Positions 25,398 through 33,804 of a stretch of 46,738 bases of DNA are shown here, in pieces. Below the pieces are notes generated by a model that was not told the origin of the DNA, made no database searches, and was given only the letters and a program-made list of their open reading frames with translations. This DNA comes from an uncultured Ruminococcus sp. (GTDB lineage Bacteria > Bacillota > Clostridia > Oscillospirales > Ruminococcaceae), in contig CANQJV010000014.1 of assembly GCA_947624295.1 (NCBI GenBank), positions 1 to 46,738 of the forward strand, in the 5' to 3' direction. The position numbers were made by a program, and so were the translations under genes. Each line of letters opens with the position of its first letter. Position 1 is the first letter of the stretch.

Positions 25398-26660
25398 ATG
25401 AAAAAAGTTAAAAAAATTATCACTGCTGTTTTATCTGTAACACTCGCTGCTACTATGGTAGGCTGTACCCCTACAATCGGCGCAGGTACGTCAACTGCAA
25501 TGACTATTGATAAATACGATGTGCCGGCAGGTTTATTCATTTACTACACTATGCAGGGCTACAGTGAGGCATCAGGTATTCTGGAGGACCAGCGTGGTTC
25601 AGCCCCTGAATTGAAAGATGTTAAGAACGCTACAATTGATTCTGTTGATTCAACTGACTGGATTCAGAATAAAGCTACCGACTATTGCCTTGATTACGTT
25701 ACAATTATTAAAGAATTTGACGATATGGGCGGTGAATTGTCGCAGGAAGATATTGATTCCGCTGAAAGTATGGCATCATATTACTATGCTCAGGATAAGT
25801 CACGTCTTGACGACAACGGCGTAAGCCTTGATACTATGGAGAAAATGGCACAAATGACTTACAAGGAAAGAGCCGTTTTCAAGCATTATTACGGTTATGA
25901 CGGTTCAGAGGGCTGTACTGAAGAAGAACTCAAGGACTATTTTGACGATAATTTCGCAAGAATAAAGTACGTTTCAATCAGCCTTACTGACAGCGAGGGT
26001 AACGCTCTCACTGAGGACGAACAGCGTGAACGCCGTAAAATGGCTGAAAAGTACGCTGAACAAGTCAACAAGAAAACAGATGTTCTTGATAAAATGCACG
26101 AACTTGATAAAGTACAGGAAGATTACGATGAGTACATAGCACAACAAACTACTACAGCTGAGGGCGAAACTACAGTAACAACTACGACTACAACGACTAC
26201 TACAGCTGAAACTGAAACTACAACTACTACAGACCCTTACGCAAACGAAAGACTTTTCCAGAAAGTCACAACGACTACTGCTGACGATTCACAGAGCGAA
26301 TCAGACAGCGATACAACAACAACATCTGCTGAAGAAGCTGATACAGACAAGGATTCAAGACTTTTCAGCGATTTCGTGTTCAATAAACTCGAAATGAATA
26401 AGGCTGAAGTGTATGATTACAACGATGAAACTATATATGTCGTATTAAGGGCTGATTTAAGGGAACGTATGACGGAAGATGACTACTGGAGTGAGGATTA
26501 TCAGGAGAGTATCCTTGAAATGAGATACTATGATACTTTTGTTGATATGCTTGACGAAAAATCAAAGCAATTGACGGTCAGCAAAAACAGCAAGGCTTAC
26601 AGACGTTATGAGCCCTTCAAACTCGTTCTTGAAGATGAAACAACTGAACAGCAATACTGA
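25398..26660 (+). CDS. PrsA/SurA-like lipoprotein with Thr-rich insert
   Basis: 420 residues. A lipoprotein signal ends at Cys23 (TMVGC). Residues about 35-180 are helical, like the chaperone part of PrsA/SurA foldases. They end in EEELKDYFDDNFARIKYVSISL, quoted by EEELKDYFDDNF, the usual lead into a parvulin domain. The prolyl isomerase core is not recognisable. Instead a Thr-rich low-complexity stretch (about 246-310) interrupts the region, and a short alpha/beta segment with LNDYW-like features closes the protein. It would sit outside the membrane and assist folding of secreted proteins; enzymatic activity is doubtful. Confidence 0.75.
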   Translation: MKKVKKIITAVLSVTLAATMVGCTPTIGAGTSTAMTIDKYDVPAGLFIYYTMQGYSEASGILEDQRGSAPELKDVKNATIDSVDSTDWIQNKATDYCLDYVTIIKEFDDMGGELSQEDIDSAESMASYYYAQDKSRLDDNGVSLDTMEKMAQMTYKERAVFKHYYGYDGSEGCTEEELKDYFDDNFARIKYVSISLTDSEGNALTEDEQRERRKMAEKYAEQVNKKTDVLDKMHELDKVQEDYDEYIAQQTTTAEGETTVTTTTTTTTTAETETTTTTDPYANERLFQKVTTTTADDSQSESDSDTTTTSAEEADTDKDSRLFSDFVFNKLEMNKAEVYDYNDETIYVVLRADLRERMTEDDYWSEDYQESILEMRYYDTFVDMLDEKSKQLTVSKNSKAYRRYEPFKLVLEDETTEQQY

Positions 26661-26682
26661 TTCAGTATCAGCAATTGCAATA

Positions 26683-26711
26683 AAAAAACCGCCCATAATA
26701 GGACGGTTTTT
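26683..26711. terminator. Bidirectional terminator
   Basis: ACCGCCC/GGACGGT stem with one mismatch and a 6-base loop, flanked by A7 on the left and T5 on the right. It lies between the convergent lipoprotein and DUF1292 genes. Confidence 0.75.
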
Positions 26712-26715
26712 GTTG

Positions 26716-27021
26716 TTAGTCAATAAAATCAAACTCATCTTTGAATTTGTCCTTGAAAATCTCAAAGACTTTGCTGAGGGTAGCCTCGTCGTCAACTGAA
26801 ACATATGTTTCCTCATCTTCATTTTCGGATTCCTGTATTTCGAGTATCACAACTTCATCAGCTGTTTCGTCGTCAGCAGGAAGAAGAACTATAAATTCTC
26901 TGTCTTTGTACTCAACAAGGTCAAGGAACTCAAACGGAACTTCGTTGCCGTCCTCATCGTTGAGAATAATAATGTTGTCAAGCTCTTCGTTTTCGTCAAT
27001 ATTTTTATCAAATTCACTCAT
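26716..27021 (-). CDS. DUF1292 family protein
   Basis: 101 residues, very acidic. The ATG at 27021 follows GGAGGT; a second in-frame ATG at 27036 is part of that site. The core IIILNDEDGNEVPFEFLDLV (first 20 residues) followed by EYKDREFIVLLP is the DUF1292/YrzB pattern found in Firmicutes, commonly encoded near yrrK and related genes. Function unknown, cytoplasmic. Confidence 0.85.
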   Translation of the reverse strand: MSEFDKNIDENEELDNIIILNDEDGNEVPFEFLDLVEYKDREFIVLLPADDETADEVVILEIQESENEDEETYVSVDDEATLSKVFEIFKDKFKDEFDFID

Positions 27022-27053
27022 GGTCTGCACCTCCATAAATATTATATATTTAT

Positions 27054-27082
27054 ATTATACAATATATATATACTTTTGTCAA
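27054..27082 (-). promoter_or_regulatory. Promoter of the DUF1292 gene
   Basis: On the minus strand, perfect TTGACA (27082-27077), 17-base spacer, perfect TATAAT (27059-27054). Confidence 0.8.
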
Positions 27083-27105
27083 TACTGAAATTTTTGTGAA
27101 AACTC

Positions 27106-27134
27106 TTGCATTTAATCATAAAAAGTGCTATAAT
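27106..27134 (+). promoter_or_regulatory. Promoter of the CobW-type GTPase pair
   Basis: TTGCAT (27106-27111), 17-base spacer, TATAAT (27129-27134), about 37 bases before the ATG. No convincing Zur-type palindrome was recognised next to it. Confidence 0.7.
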
Positions 27135-27171
27135 ATAATTTAAGAATTTTTTTGAAAGAAGTGAATCTGTT

Positions 27172-28263
27172 ATGACAAAAATTACAATTTTCTCCGGATT
27201 CCTCGGAGCAGGTAAAACAACACTCATAAAGAAACTCATCAGGGAGGGCTACAACGGCGAAAAACTCGTCCTTATCGAAAATGAATTCGGTCAGATTGGT
27301 ATTGACGGCGGTTTCCTGAAAGATGCAGGCATTGAGATAACGGAAATGAACTCCGGCTGTATCTGCTGTAGTCTTGTAGGCGATTTCGGGAAAGCTCTTG
27401 TTAAAGTACTTGACGAATACAAGCCCGACCGCATTTTGATTGAACCGTCCGGTGTAGGCAAATTAAGCGATGTTATTAACGCTGTAAGAAATATAGATGC
27501 ACACGATGTTGAACTTGACGGCTTTACTACTGTTGTTGATGCTAAAAAATGCAAGATGTATCAGAAAAATTTTGGTGAATTTTTCAATAATCAGATTACC
27601 TATGCAAGCTGTATTATACTAAGTCATACAGCAGGTCTTTCACAAGAAAAACTTAATGAGGCTGTCGCACTTATCCGCAAATTCAACGATTCCGCACCTG
27701 TTGTCACAACTGAATGGGAACAGCTTACAGGTGAACAGATTGTCAATGCAATGACGCAGAAAAATACTCTTGACGATGAACTCAAGGAACTTCTTGAACA
27801 TGAACACGAACATCACCATCATCACCACGATGATAACGATGAACACGAACATTGTCACCACCATGACCACGATGACGACGAACACGAACATTGTCACCAC
27901 CATGACCATGATGACGAACATGAACACGAACACGATGAACATTGCCACTGTCATGACCACGACCACGAACATCATCACCATGCAGACGAAATCTTCACAA
28001 GCTGGGGTGCTGAAACTCCACGCACTTACACTGTTGAAGCGATTACTTCAGCATTACAGGCACTTGCTGATGAAGAAAAATTCGGCGTTGTTCTCCGTGC
28101 TAAGGGCATTGTTGCAGGTGAGGACGGTCAATGGATTCATTTTGATTATATCCCCGGTGTGCCTGATGTGCGCCACGGAAGTGCTGAAACTACAGGCAGA
28201 CTTTGCGTTATCGGCTCAAATCTCAATGAAGAAGCCGTTGCAAAACTTTTCTGCGTTGAATAA
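27172..28263 (+). CDS. COG0523/CobW-type GTPase with His-rich metal-binding loop
   Basis: 363 residues. G3E-family P-loop GTPase, a likely metallochaperone. Walker A is GFLGAGKT (9-16), the metal motif CICC is at 63-66, and IEPSG is near 90. A 60-residue His/Asp/Glu-rich stretch (210-270) includes a 39-base tandem repeat (27841-27876 and 27880-27915). A CobW C-terminal domain follows (about 283-363). The guanine-specificity motif NKxD, expected near 151, reads SHTAG, so nucleotide preference may differ from relatives. Zinc is the most likely metal, inferred from family and His content. It starts the pair with the next gene. Confidence 0.9.
   Translation: MTKITIFSGFLGAGKTTLIKKLIREGYNGEKLVLIENEFGQIGIDGGFLKDAGIEITEMNSGCICCSLVGDFGKALVKVLDEYKPDRILIEPSGVGKLSDVINAVRNIDAHDVELDGFTTVVDAKKCKMYQKNFGEFFNNQITYASCIILSHTAGLSQEKLNEAVALIRKFNDSAPVVTTEWEQLTGEQIVNAMTQKNTLDDELKELLEHEHEHHHHHHDDNDEHEHCHHHDHDDDEHEHCHHHDHDDEHEHEHDEHCHCHDHDHEHHHHADEIFTSWGAETPRTYTVEAITSALQALADEEKFGVVLRAKGIVAGEDGQWIHFDYIPGVPDVRHGSAETTGRLCVIGSNLNEEAVAKLFCVE
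27841..27915 (+). repeat. 39-base tandem repeat in the His-rich loop
   Basis: Two copies of a 36-base core spaced 39 bases apart, differing at one position and encoding EHEHCHHHDHDD. This is a coding repeat that could change copy number by slippage and alter metal-binding capacity. Confidence 0.8.
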
Positions 28264-28283
28264 GTTGAATAAGGAGTGTAATT

Positions 28284-29249
28284 ATGCCGAATTTTAATCA
28301 GGAACCTATTCCGGTATTTCTGTTTCTCGGTTTCCTTGAATCGGGAAAAACAAAGTTCATACAGGAAACGCTCGAAGATAAAAGATTTAATGAAGGCGAA
28401 AAAACTCTTGTTCTTGCTTTTGAGGAGGGCGTTGAGGAACTCGATTTCTCACGCTTCCCTTACAAAGGCAGGAATATTGAATACCGCCTTATTGAAAGCA
28501 AGGACGAAATGAATGTCCCTAATCTTGCTCGGCTTGCTTACGAAACAAAAGCTGAACGTGTTGTTATTGAATATAACGGAATGTGGCTTGTGAACGAACT
28601 TTTCCAAAATATGCCCGATAACTGGAGTATATATCAGGTAATGTTCTTTGCGGACGGCTCAACTTTTATGAATTACAACGCAAATATGAGAAGTCTTGTT
28701 GTCGATAAACTCAATATATGCGAACTCGCTGTATTCAACCGTTTCGAAAAAAGTTTTGATGTTCAGGAATTTCATCAGATTGTAAGGGCAATAAGCCGTC
28801 GTGCTGATATATGCTATGAGTATACGGACGGTGAAGTTGCTTACGATGATATTGAGGACCCATTGCCTTTTGATGTGGAGGCTGACCATATTATAATTGA
28901 AGACAGCGACTATGCATTATGGTACAGGGATATTATGGAAAGCCCCGAAAAATACGACGGCAAAACAATAACTTTCAAGGGTCTCACGGCTAAAAACAAA
29001 CGTTTCCCTGATAATTGCTTTGCGTTCGGCAGACATATTATGACTTGTTGTGTTGAGGATATTCAATATTGTTGGTGTGTTGCCGTATGGGACAAGCCTG
29101 TTGAAACTGAACAGAAAAAGTGGTTCAGAATAACAGCTAAGATAAAAGTACAGAAACATAAACTCTACAAAGGCGCAGGACCTGTTTTGTACGTATCATC
29201 GCTTGAAAACGCTGATGCGCCCGAAAAAGAAGTCGCTACTTTTTATTGA
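28284..29249 (+). CDS. CobW-like GTPase domain fused to DUF1980-like domain
   Basis: 321 residues. The N-terminal half is a diverged paralogue of the previous protein: Walker A GFLESGKT (16-23), VVIEYNG in place of IEPSG, and FFADGSTF in place of VVDAKK. It has lost the CxCC motif and the His-rich loop. The C-terminal part (about 205-321) resembles the DUF1980/TIGR03943 (YcgQ) domain: PEKYDGKTITFKG, then a Cys-pair strand RHIMTCCVED and a final LYVSSLE. YcgQ proteins normally pair with YraQ/DUF318 permeases in metal homeostasis. The fusion suggests a membrane-free metal-handling partner of the upstream GTPase. GGAG at 28272-28275 supports the ATG. Confidence 0.8.
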   Translation: MPNFNQEPIPVFLFLGFLESGKTKFIQETLEDKRFNEGEKTLVLAFEEGVEELDFSRFPYKGRNIEYRLIESKDEMNVPNLARLAYETKAERVVIEYNGMWLVNELFQNMPDNWSIYQVMFFADGSTFMNYNANMRSLVVDKLNICELAVFNRFEKSFDVQEFHQIVRAISRRADICYEYTDGEVAYDDIEDPLPFDVEADHIIIEDSDYALWYRDIMESPEKYDGKTITFKGLTAKNKRFPDNCFAFGRHIMTCCVEDIQYCWCVAVWDKPVETEQKKWFRITAKIKVQKHKLYKGAGPVLYVSSLENADAPEKEVATFY

Positions 29250-29286
29250 TTTATTGATTTTGATTATATTATTAGGAGATGTTCAG

Positions 29287-30093
29287 ATGAGTAAAATAAA
29301 TATCGGTTTTATCGGTGCAGGTAATATGGGTACCGCAATTATGAAAGGTATTTCCGCAAGCCCTGTCGGTGAAAATATTCAGCTTTTCGCCTATGACCCC
29401 GATACTTCAAAAGTCAATTCACTTGACAAATACAACGTATGTGCGTGCGCAAGCGAATCCGAACTTACAGAAAAATGCACATATATATTTTTCGCCGTGA
29501 AACCGCAGGTCATCGAAAAGGCAATTGAAAATTCAGCTCCTGCTGTAACTCCCGATAAGGTGCTTATTTCAATCGCCGCAGGAATTACAGACGAGTTTGT
29601 TGTATCAAAGACAATCCCAAATGCAAAAGTAATACTCGTTATGCCGAATACTCCGTTACTTCTCGGGGAAGGCGCATCTGCACTTTCCCATAACGAAAAC
29701 GTTACGGAAGAAGAATTTGAAGTCATTCTGAATGTGTTCAGGTCTTGTGGGAAAACTGCTGTGATTTCAAAGGACAAAATGAAGGAAATTATCGCAATTA
29801 ACGGCAGCAGTCCGGCATTTATATATCTTTTCGCTAAATATTTTATCGATTACGCCGCTTCTGTCGGGATTGACCCTGATTCCGCAACGGAATTATTCAG
29901 TCAGAGCCTTATCGGTTCAGCAAAAATGATTACTGATTCAGGCTATACTATCGATGAACTTATTAAAATGGTATCATCTCCGGGCGGTACTACTCTCGCA
30001 GGTCTTGACAGGCTTTATGAGGGGAATCTCGCTGATACTGTCAAAAATTGCTGTGAAAGCTGTACAAAAAGAGCGTATGAGCTTTCAAAATAA
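29287..30093 (+). CDS. proC: Pyrroline-5-carboxylate reductase
   Basis: 268 residues. Last step of proline synthesis, NAD(P)H-dependent. Rossmann motif GFIGAGNMGTAI at the N-terminus, FFAVKPQ, VLVMPNTP and the C-terminal VSSPGGTT family signature. AGGAG at 29275-29279 supports the ATG at 29287 over an in-frame ATG within the preceding gene. It lies 37 bases after the DUF1980 fusion, perhaps on the same transcript. Confidence 0.95.
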   Translation: MSKINIGFIGAGNMGTAIMKGISASPVGENIQLFAYDPDTSKVNSLDKYNVCACASESELTEKCTYIFFAVKPQVIEKAIENSAPAVTPDKVLISIAAGITDEFVVSKTIPNAKVILVMPNTPLLLGEGASALSHNENVTEEEFEVILNVFRSCGKTAVISKDKMKEIIAINGSSPAFIYLFAKYFIDYAASVGIDPDSATELFSQSLIGSAKMITDSGYTIDELIKMVSSPGGTTLAGLDRLYEGNLADTVKNCCESCTKRAYELSK

Positions 30094-30158
30094 GTTCTTA
30101 TGCTTGTCCTTTCCGCATATAATTTCAGTGGAAACAAAACTGAAAGGAAGATTGCGGA

Positions 30159-30752
30159 ATGAAACGTGTATCATATATATCAGGGCTTGAAAATTCAAAA
30201 AAGAATAACGGATTTTTCCTGCTATGTCTTACGGAAATAGTAGGAATTATAATCGGCTCGTGTATTGCGGTTTCGTGCAGGGACAACGAAATACTCAAAC
30301 AAATCGTATCTCCTGCACTGTACGGCACAACACTGCTTGAAATATTCCGCAGTACACTCGTTTCGTCCCTGATATTTATTATCATTGCTTTTTTCAGCGG
30401 ACTTTCTGCTTTCGGACAGATTTTCGGGATTGCGCTTATTATCGCTAAAGGTGCGGAAATAGGAATATCAGTTTACTTTTTCTACGCTGAAAAAGGTTTG
30501 TCAGCAATACCTGCTGTAATGGTGCTGAATGTGCCGAAAATTATTGCAGTTTCAGTTGTTGCGGTGCTTGCCGTGCGTGAAGTATGGCGCAGTTCATCGG
30601 AAATATTGCATTTTCTTGTATCAGGCGAACGCAATTCCGAACACGCAAACCTGAAACTCTACTGTCTGAAATATATCGTGCTTATTGTTATAATTTTTAT
30701 CATTTCAATTGCTGATTCGCTTATGAATTACATTTTTGCGGGTCTGCTGTAA
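30159..30752 (+). CDS. Multi-pass membrane protein, SpoIIM-like
   Basis: 197 residues with about five hydrophobic segments (about 20-40, 67-90, 95-115, 125-148, 170-192). GIIIGSCIA near the first helix and SGLSAFGQIFGIALIIAKG in the centre resemble the SpoIIM/DUF95 pattern of a helix pair ending in G-x-x-x-K-G. SpoIIM helps engulfment in spore formers. The resemblance is partial and from recall. The next gene follows 19 bases on. Confidence 0.6.
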   Translation: MKRVSYISGLENSKKNNGFFLLCLTEIVGIIIGSCIAVSCRDNEILKQIVSPALYGTTLLEIFRSTLVSSLIFIIIAFFSGLSAFGQIFGIALIIAKGAEIGISVYFFYAEKGLSAIPAVMVLNVPKIIAVSVVAVLAVREVWRSSSEILHFLVSGERNSEHANLKLYCLKYIVLIVIIFIISIADSLMNYIFAGLL

Positions 30753-30771
30753 AATTAAAAGGAGGTCAAAA

Positions 30772-31689
30772 TTGGGATTATTCAATAATTATCAAAACGG
30801 TCCCGGCATACCAAAATACGCTCCGAAAAAAAAAGGTCTTGCACTTTTTTTCGACTTGTTTTTCCGTAAAATCTGGAATATAACAGGTTTGAATCTGCTT
30901 TTTTTCATATTCTTGTCGCCGATTTATATAGGATTCTTTTTGTTCAGTTTTATGAAAAATTATCAGCTTCTGTTGGCAATTCTTATATTACTTTTCCTTG
31001 TATTCGCCGTGTTTATAGGTCCTGCAACTGCCGGAATGACAAAAGTTATGCGTATGTTCCTCATAGAAAAACATACCTATATTATAAGAGATTTCTTCAG
31101 AGGATTCAGAGAGAACTTCAAAAAAGCCTCAATTATCGGTATACTTGACATTCTCGTGGCACTTTCCGCCTACGCAAGTTACAACGTCTATCCGTATTGT
31201 GCGATACTTTACGATAACAAGCTGTTCTATATCCCTATGGTACTTGCGTTAAGCGTGGCAATTGTAGTGTTTATAATGAACTATTATATTTTCCTGATGC
31301 TTGTCGCTACTGATTTGTCATTGAAAAATCTGCTGAAAAATTCATTTGCACTTGCGTTTGTTGCGATGAAACAGAATATTATAACGACTTTATTTGTAGC
31401 TTTATTTGGTATTCTTATGTTCATTATATTTATATACGCAACGCCGATGGTTTTCATGCTGATACCTATATTCCCTATAGCACTTGTGTGGTTTATCGTA
31501 TGTTTCAACAGCTACCCCGTAATTCAGAAGTACGTCATCAATCCTTATTACGACAACATGGGCGAAGTCAACCCCGAACTTTCAAGCGAAGCAGAGTCTA
31601 TCCCCGAGGAAACTATTTTCGAGGATATGGGCGGTAAAGAAAAACCTATTGAAAAACGTAAAAAGGGTAAAGGCAAAAGAATTTCATAA
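30772..31689 (+). CDS. DUF624 (YesL-like) membrane protein
   Basis: 305 residues from a TTG start six bases after GGAGG (30761-30765); the longer frame begins inside the previous gene. About six membrane segments are visible, with a conserved opening FFRKIWNITGLNLLF followed by GPATAGMTKVMR. This is the DUF624/YesL pattern (GPA.AG near the second helix). The C-terminus is hydrophilic and basic (KRKKGKGKRIS). The family often accompanies sugar uptake genes; its function is unknown. Confidence 0.8.
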   Translation: MGLFNNYQNGPGIPKYAPKKKGLALFFDLFFRKIWNITGLNLLFFIFLSPIYIGFFLFSFMKNYQLLLAILILLFLVFAVFIGPATAGMTKVMRMFLIEKHTYIIRDFFRGFRENFKKASIIGILDILVALSAYASYNVYPYCAILYDNKLFYIPMVLALSVAIVVFIMNYYIFLMLVATDLSLKNLLKNSFALAFVAMKQNIITTLFVALFGILMFIIFIYATPMVFMLIPIFPIALVWFIVCFNSYPVIQKYVINPYYDNMGEVNPELSSEAESIPEETIFEDMGGKEKPIEKRKKGKGKRIS

Positions 31690-31695
31690 AAATAT

Positions 31696-31733
31696 AACCA
31701 TTGGACTGCTTTGAATCCAATGGTTTGTTTTTT
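31696..31733. terminator. Terminator between convergent genes
   Basis: Perfect 10-base stem (AACCATTGGA with TCCAATGGTT), 10-base loop, then GTTTTTTT. Serves the DUF624 gene and possibly the convergent glycosyltransferase gene. Confidence 0.8.
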
Positions 31734-32913
31734 ATTCAATAGTTTCCTGTGCGTTAATCATACATGGTACAGATTTGTGAATGGTGAAGAGTTTATATGT
31801 CATAAAAAGCACGAGTATAAGATTGATTGCTGACAGATGTTCAAAGCTTATTATTGTTTTTTGTGACAGATAAGGTGTCCAGCTTAGAAATGTTATAATA
31901 TTTACTGCCATAGCAATCCACCAGTCTTTTTTGTTGAAGGCAACCCAAAGAATACTGAACATACAAGGAAGATATGAATATCTATCATGCATACTCGGCA
32001 GGAAAAATACACATATATAGCTTGACCATAGTGCAAGATAGATACATATATCATTTGATTTTATCCCATAGTGTACAAAATAGCAGACGGCTATTCCAAG
32101 AATTCCTATTGTAAGGAAAATTCCCCATTCCTTAAACATATTATAGTCTCCACTTATTATGTTGTATATATTCGGACAGGATACTGTAAGGTCTTCATAT
32201 AAACCTGTTTGGGCAAAGTATATTCCGAAAGTATCTGAAATGCTTCTTCCTGCAATTATTGCAGGCGATACCATAACAACAAATACAGCGGGAATTATCA
32301 GAAAATGCAGAATGCTAATTTTTCTTGATGAAATATAGTAAATCAGCAGAAAAGGCAGAAAGAATATTGCCTGAAGTTTCATTGCAAAAGCAATTCCATA
32401 AAATATCATTGCAGGAACAGGTTTTTCTTTGAGTAAAAAATAAAAACAAAGAAAGCAGAATGCCGTATAAATAGAGTCGCATTGTGACCAAAATGCAGAA
32501 TCAAGAAAGGAAATTGGTGAAAACAGTACTGCTGTCCATATTGCAAGTCCCAATGGTGAAATAATTTTTCTTTTTCCAACAGCTATTTTTGTGATTATCC
32601 ATGCACAAATATAATCAAAAATCACCGAAAGGGCTTTTGTTTCATAAAGGTCATTGAAAGGAGTTTTTCCCACAATATTCAGGAAAAGCATATACGGTAC
32701 ATTGTATTCTCCGATATTATGTCCGATTCCTTTAAGTCCGTCATATTCTTTCATCTCATTTATCCATGAAAGTATAAAGCCGTACCAGTCATATGTCTGA
32801 TTATTGAAAAGAACCAATCTTAAATCAAGTGCTATAGCTGAAACGGTAAAAAATCCTATCATAATGATATTTTCCTTGATAAAATCCATAATTTTTAATT
32901 CTGTCTTGAACAT
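31732..32913 (-). CDS. Gpi18-like polytopic mannosyltransferase
   Basis: 393 residues with about ten membrane segments. The ATG at 32913 (MFKTELK) follows AAGGA; the longer frame extends into the deaminase gene. The segment SAFWSQCDSIYTAFCFLCFY (first 20 residues), then GIAFAMKLQAIFFLPFL, matches COG5542, relatives of the GPI mannosyltransferase Gpi18 that use lipid-linked sugars. An Asp near residue 30 (ALDLRL) fits the catalytic first loop of GT-C enzymes. Probably adds sugars to surface polymers or proteins; the acceptor is unknown. Confidence 0.75.
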   Translation of the reverse strand: MFKTELKIMDFIKENIIMIGFFTVSAIALDLRLVLFNNQTYDWYGFILSWINEMKEYDGLKGIGHNIGEYNVPYMLFLNIVGKTPFNDLYETKALSVIFDYICAWIITKIAVGKRKIISPLGLAIWTAVLFSPISFLDSAFWSQCDSIYTAFCFLCFYFLLKEKPVPAMIFYGIAFAMKLQAIFFLPFLLIYYISSRKISILHFLIIPAVFVVMVSPAIIAGRSISDTFGIYFAQTGLYEDLTVSCPNIYNIISGDYNMFKEWGIFLTIGILGIAVCYFVHYGIKSNDICIYLALWSSYICVFFLPSMHDRYSYLPCMFSILWVAFNKKDWWIAMAVNIITFLSWTPYLSQKTIISFEHLSAINLILVLFMTYKLFTIHKSVPCMINAQETIE

Positions 32914-32945
32914 ATTTTTTATTCCTTTTTGATATGTTTTTGTTT

Positions 32946-33428
32946 TTATAAATTCAATGTGATTGCTTTTCCACTCAGTTTGTATTCCTCGCATTCCACA
33001 CCGCACTTGTTGAAAAGCATTGCAGATGCTTTTGTACTTTCTGAATCAGCATATTTATTGCTGTGGTAGACTATTTTTTTAATTCCCGATTGAATAATAG
33101 CTTTTGCACATTCATTGCAAGGGAAAAGCGTTACATAAAGTGTACAGCCGTTAAGATTAGCGGAATTTCTGTTGAGTATGGCATTCAGTTCAGCATGGCA
33201 CACAAATGGGTATTTCGTATCAAGTGAAGTTTCGCCAGTACGTTCCCATGGCATATCATCATCATTACAGCCTGTAGGCATACCGTTATATCCGACTGCA
33301 ACTATTTTATGTTGATTGTTCACAATACACGCACCAACTTGTGTATTGTTATCCTTACTTCTTTCAGCGGAAAACATAGCAATCCCCATAAAATATTCGT
33401 CCCAGCTTATGTAGTTTTTGCGTTTCAT
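32946..33428 (-). CDS. dCMP deaminase (ComEB-type)
   Basis: 160 residues. Converts dCMP to dUMP for thymidylate supply. Zinc motifs are intact: CHAELNAIL (His, catalytic Glu) and FPCNECAK (two Cys). An extra substrate-region Cys/His cluster ([11 protein letters not shown]) fits the family. GAGGTGA precedes the ATG at 33428. The glycosyltransferase gene begins 33 bases after its stop. Confidence 0.93.
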   Translation of the reverse strand: MKRKNYISWDEYFMGIAMFSAERSKDNNTQVGACIVNNQHKIVAVGYNGMPTGCNDDDMPWERTGETSLDTKYPFVCHAELNAILNRNSANLNGCTLYVTLFPCNECAKAIIQSGIKKIVYHSNKYADSESTKASAMLFNKCGVECEEYKLSGKAITLNL

Positions 33429-33445
33429 AAAATCACCTCTGTTAA

Positions 33446-33474
33446 ATTATATCATATTGTCACTAATATTGCAA
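33446..33474 (-). promoter_or_regulatory. Promoter of the dCMP deaminase gene
   Basis: On the minus strand, TTGCAA (33474-33469), 17-base spacer, TATAAT (33451-33446). The sequence AAACTATTGCAATA around the -35 is the same as at aroB. Confidence 0.75.
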
Positions 33475-33505
33475 TAGTTTAGAGAAAAATAAATGTGTAA
33501 ATTAA

Positions 33506-33668
33506 GGCAATACCGCATAGAACTGAAAATGCAGATACATAAACAAATTTTTCGTCGAATTGTATAAAAATAAGTGCATCTTAACTGACATTTAGCAAGG
33601 AATTTTAGTGCAAAATAACGAAAAATGCAAGCAGATATACTGTCAAGCGGACTTTGTGCGGTGTTGCC
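33506..33668. mobile_element. MITE-like element, copy C (inverted)
   Basis: 163 bases, inverted relative to copies A and B. Its ends are GGCAATACCGCATA and TGTGCGGTGTTGCC, flanked by a perfect duplication TTAA (33502-33505 and 33669-33672). It lies in the 33429-33804 gap between divergent promoters, which otherwise holds only those promoters. Confidence 0.85.
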
Positions 33669-33744
33669 TTAACTTGTTGAGTATAAAACACCACCGATTA
33701 TATATTAACAATTTGTTAAACCTTATATAATTATGTAAAATGAC

Positions 33745-33773
33745 TTGCAATCATAGGAAAAATGTGTTATAAT
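33745..33773 (+). promoter_or_regulatory. Promoter of the c-di-GMP/binding-protein operon
   Basis: TTGCAA (33745-33750), 17-base spacer, TATAAT (33768-33773), 31 bases before the ATG at 33805 and 73 bases downstream of MITE copy C. Confidence 0.75.
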
Positions 33774-33804
33774 TATTATAAATGGAAAAAAGCGGGTGAT
33801 ATTT

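Noticed and set aside
26130..26330. Repeated ACT/ACA triplets resembling a short tandem or CRISPR-like array
   Set aside because: They are in-frame Thr codons of the low-complexity insert in the lipoprotein, without fixed-length repeats or spacers.
27640..27981. Hydrophobic minus-strand frame rich in Val and Met that looks like membrane helices
   Set aside because: It is the complement of the His-rich coding repeat (His and Asp codons read backwards give Val and Met), so the hydrophobicity is an artefact.
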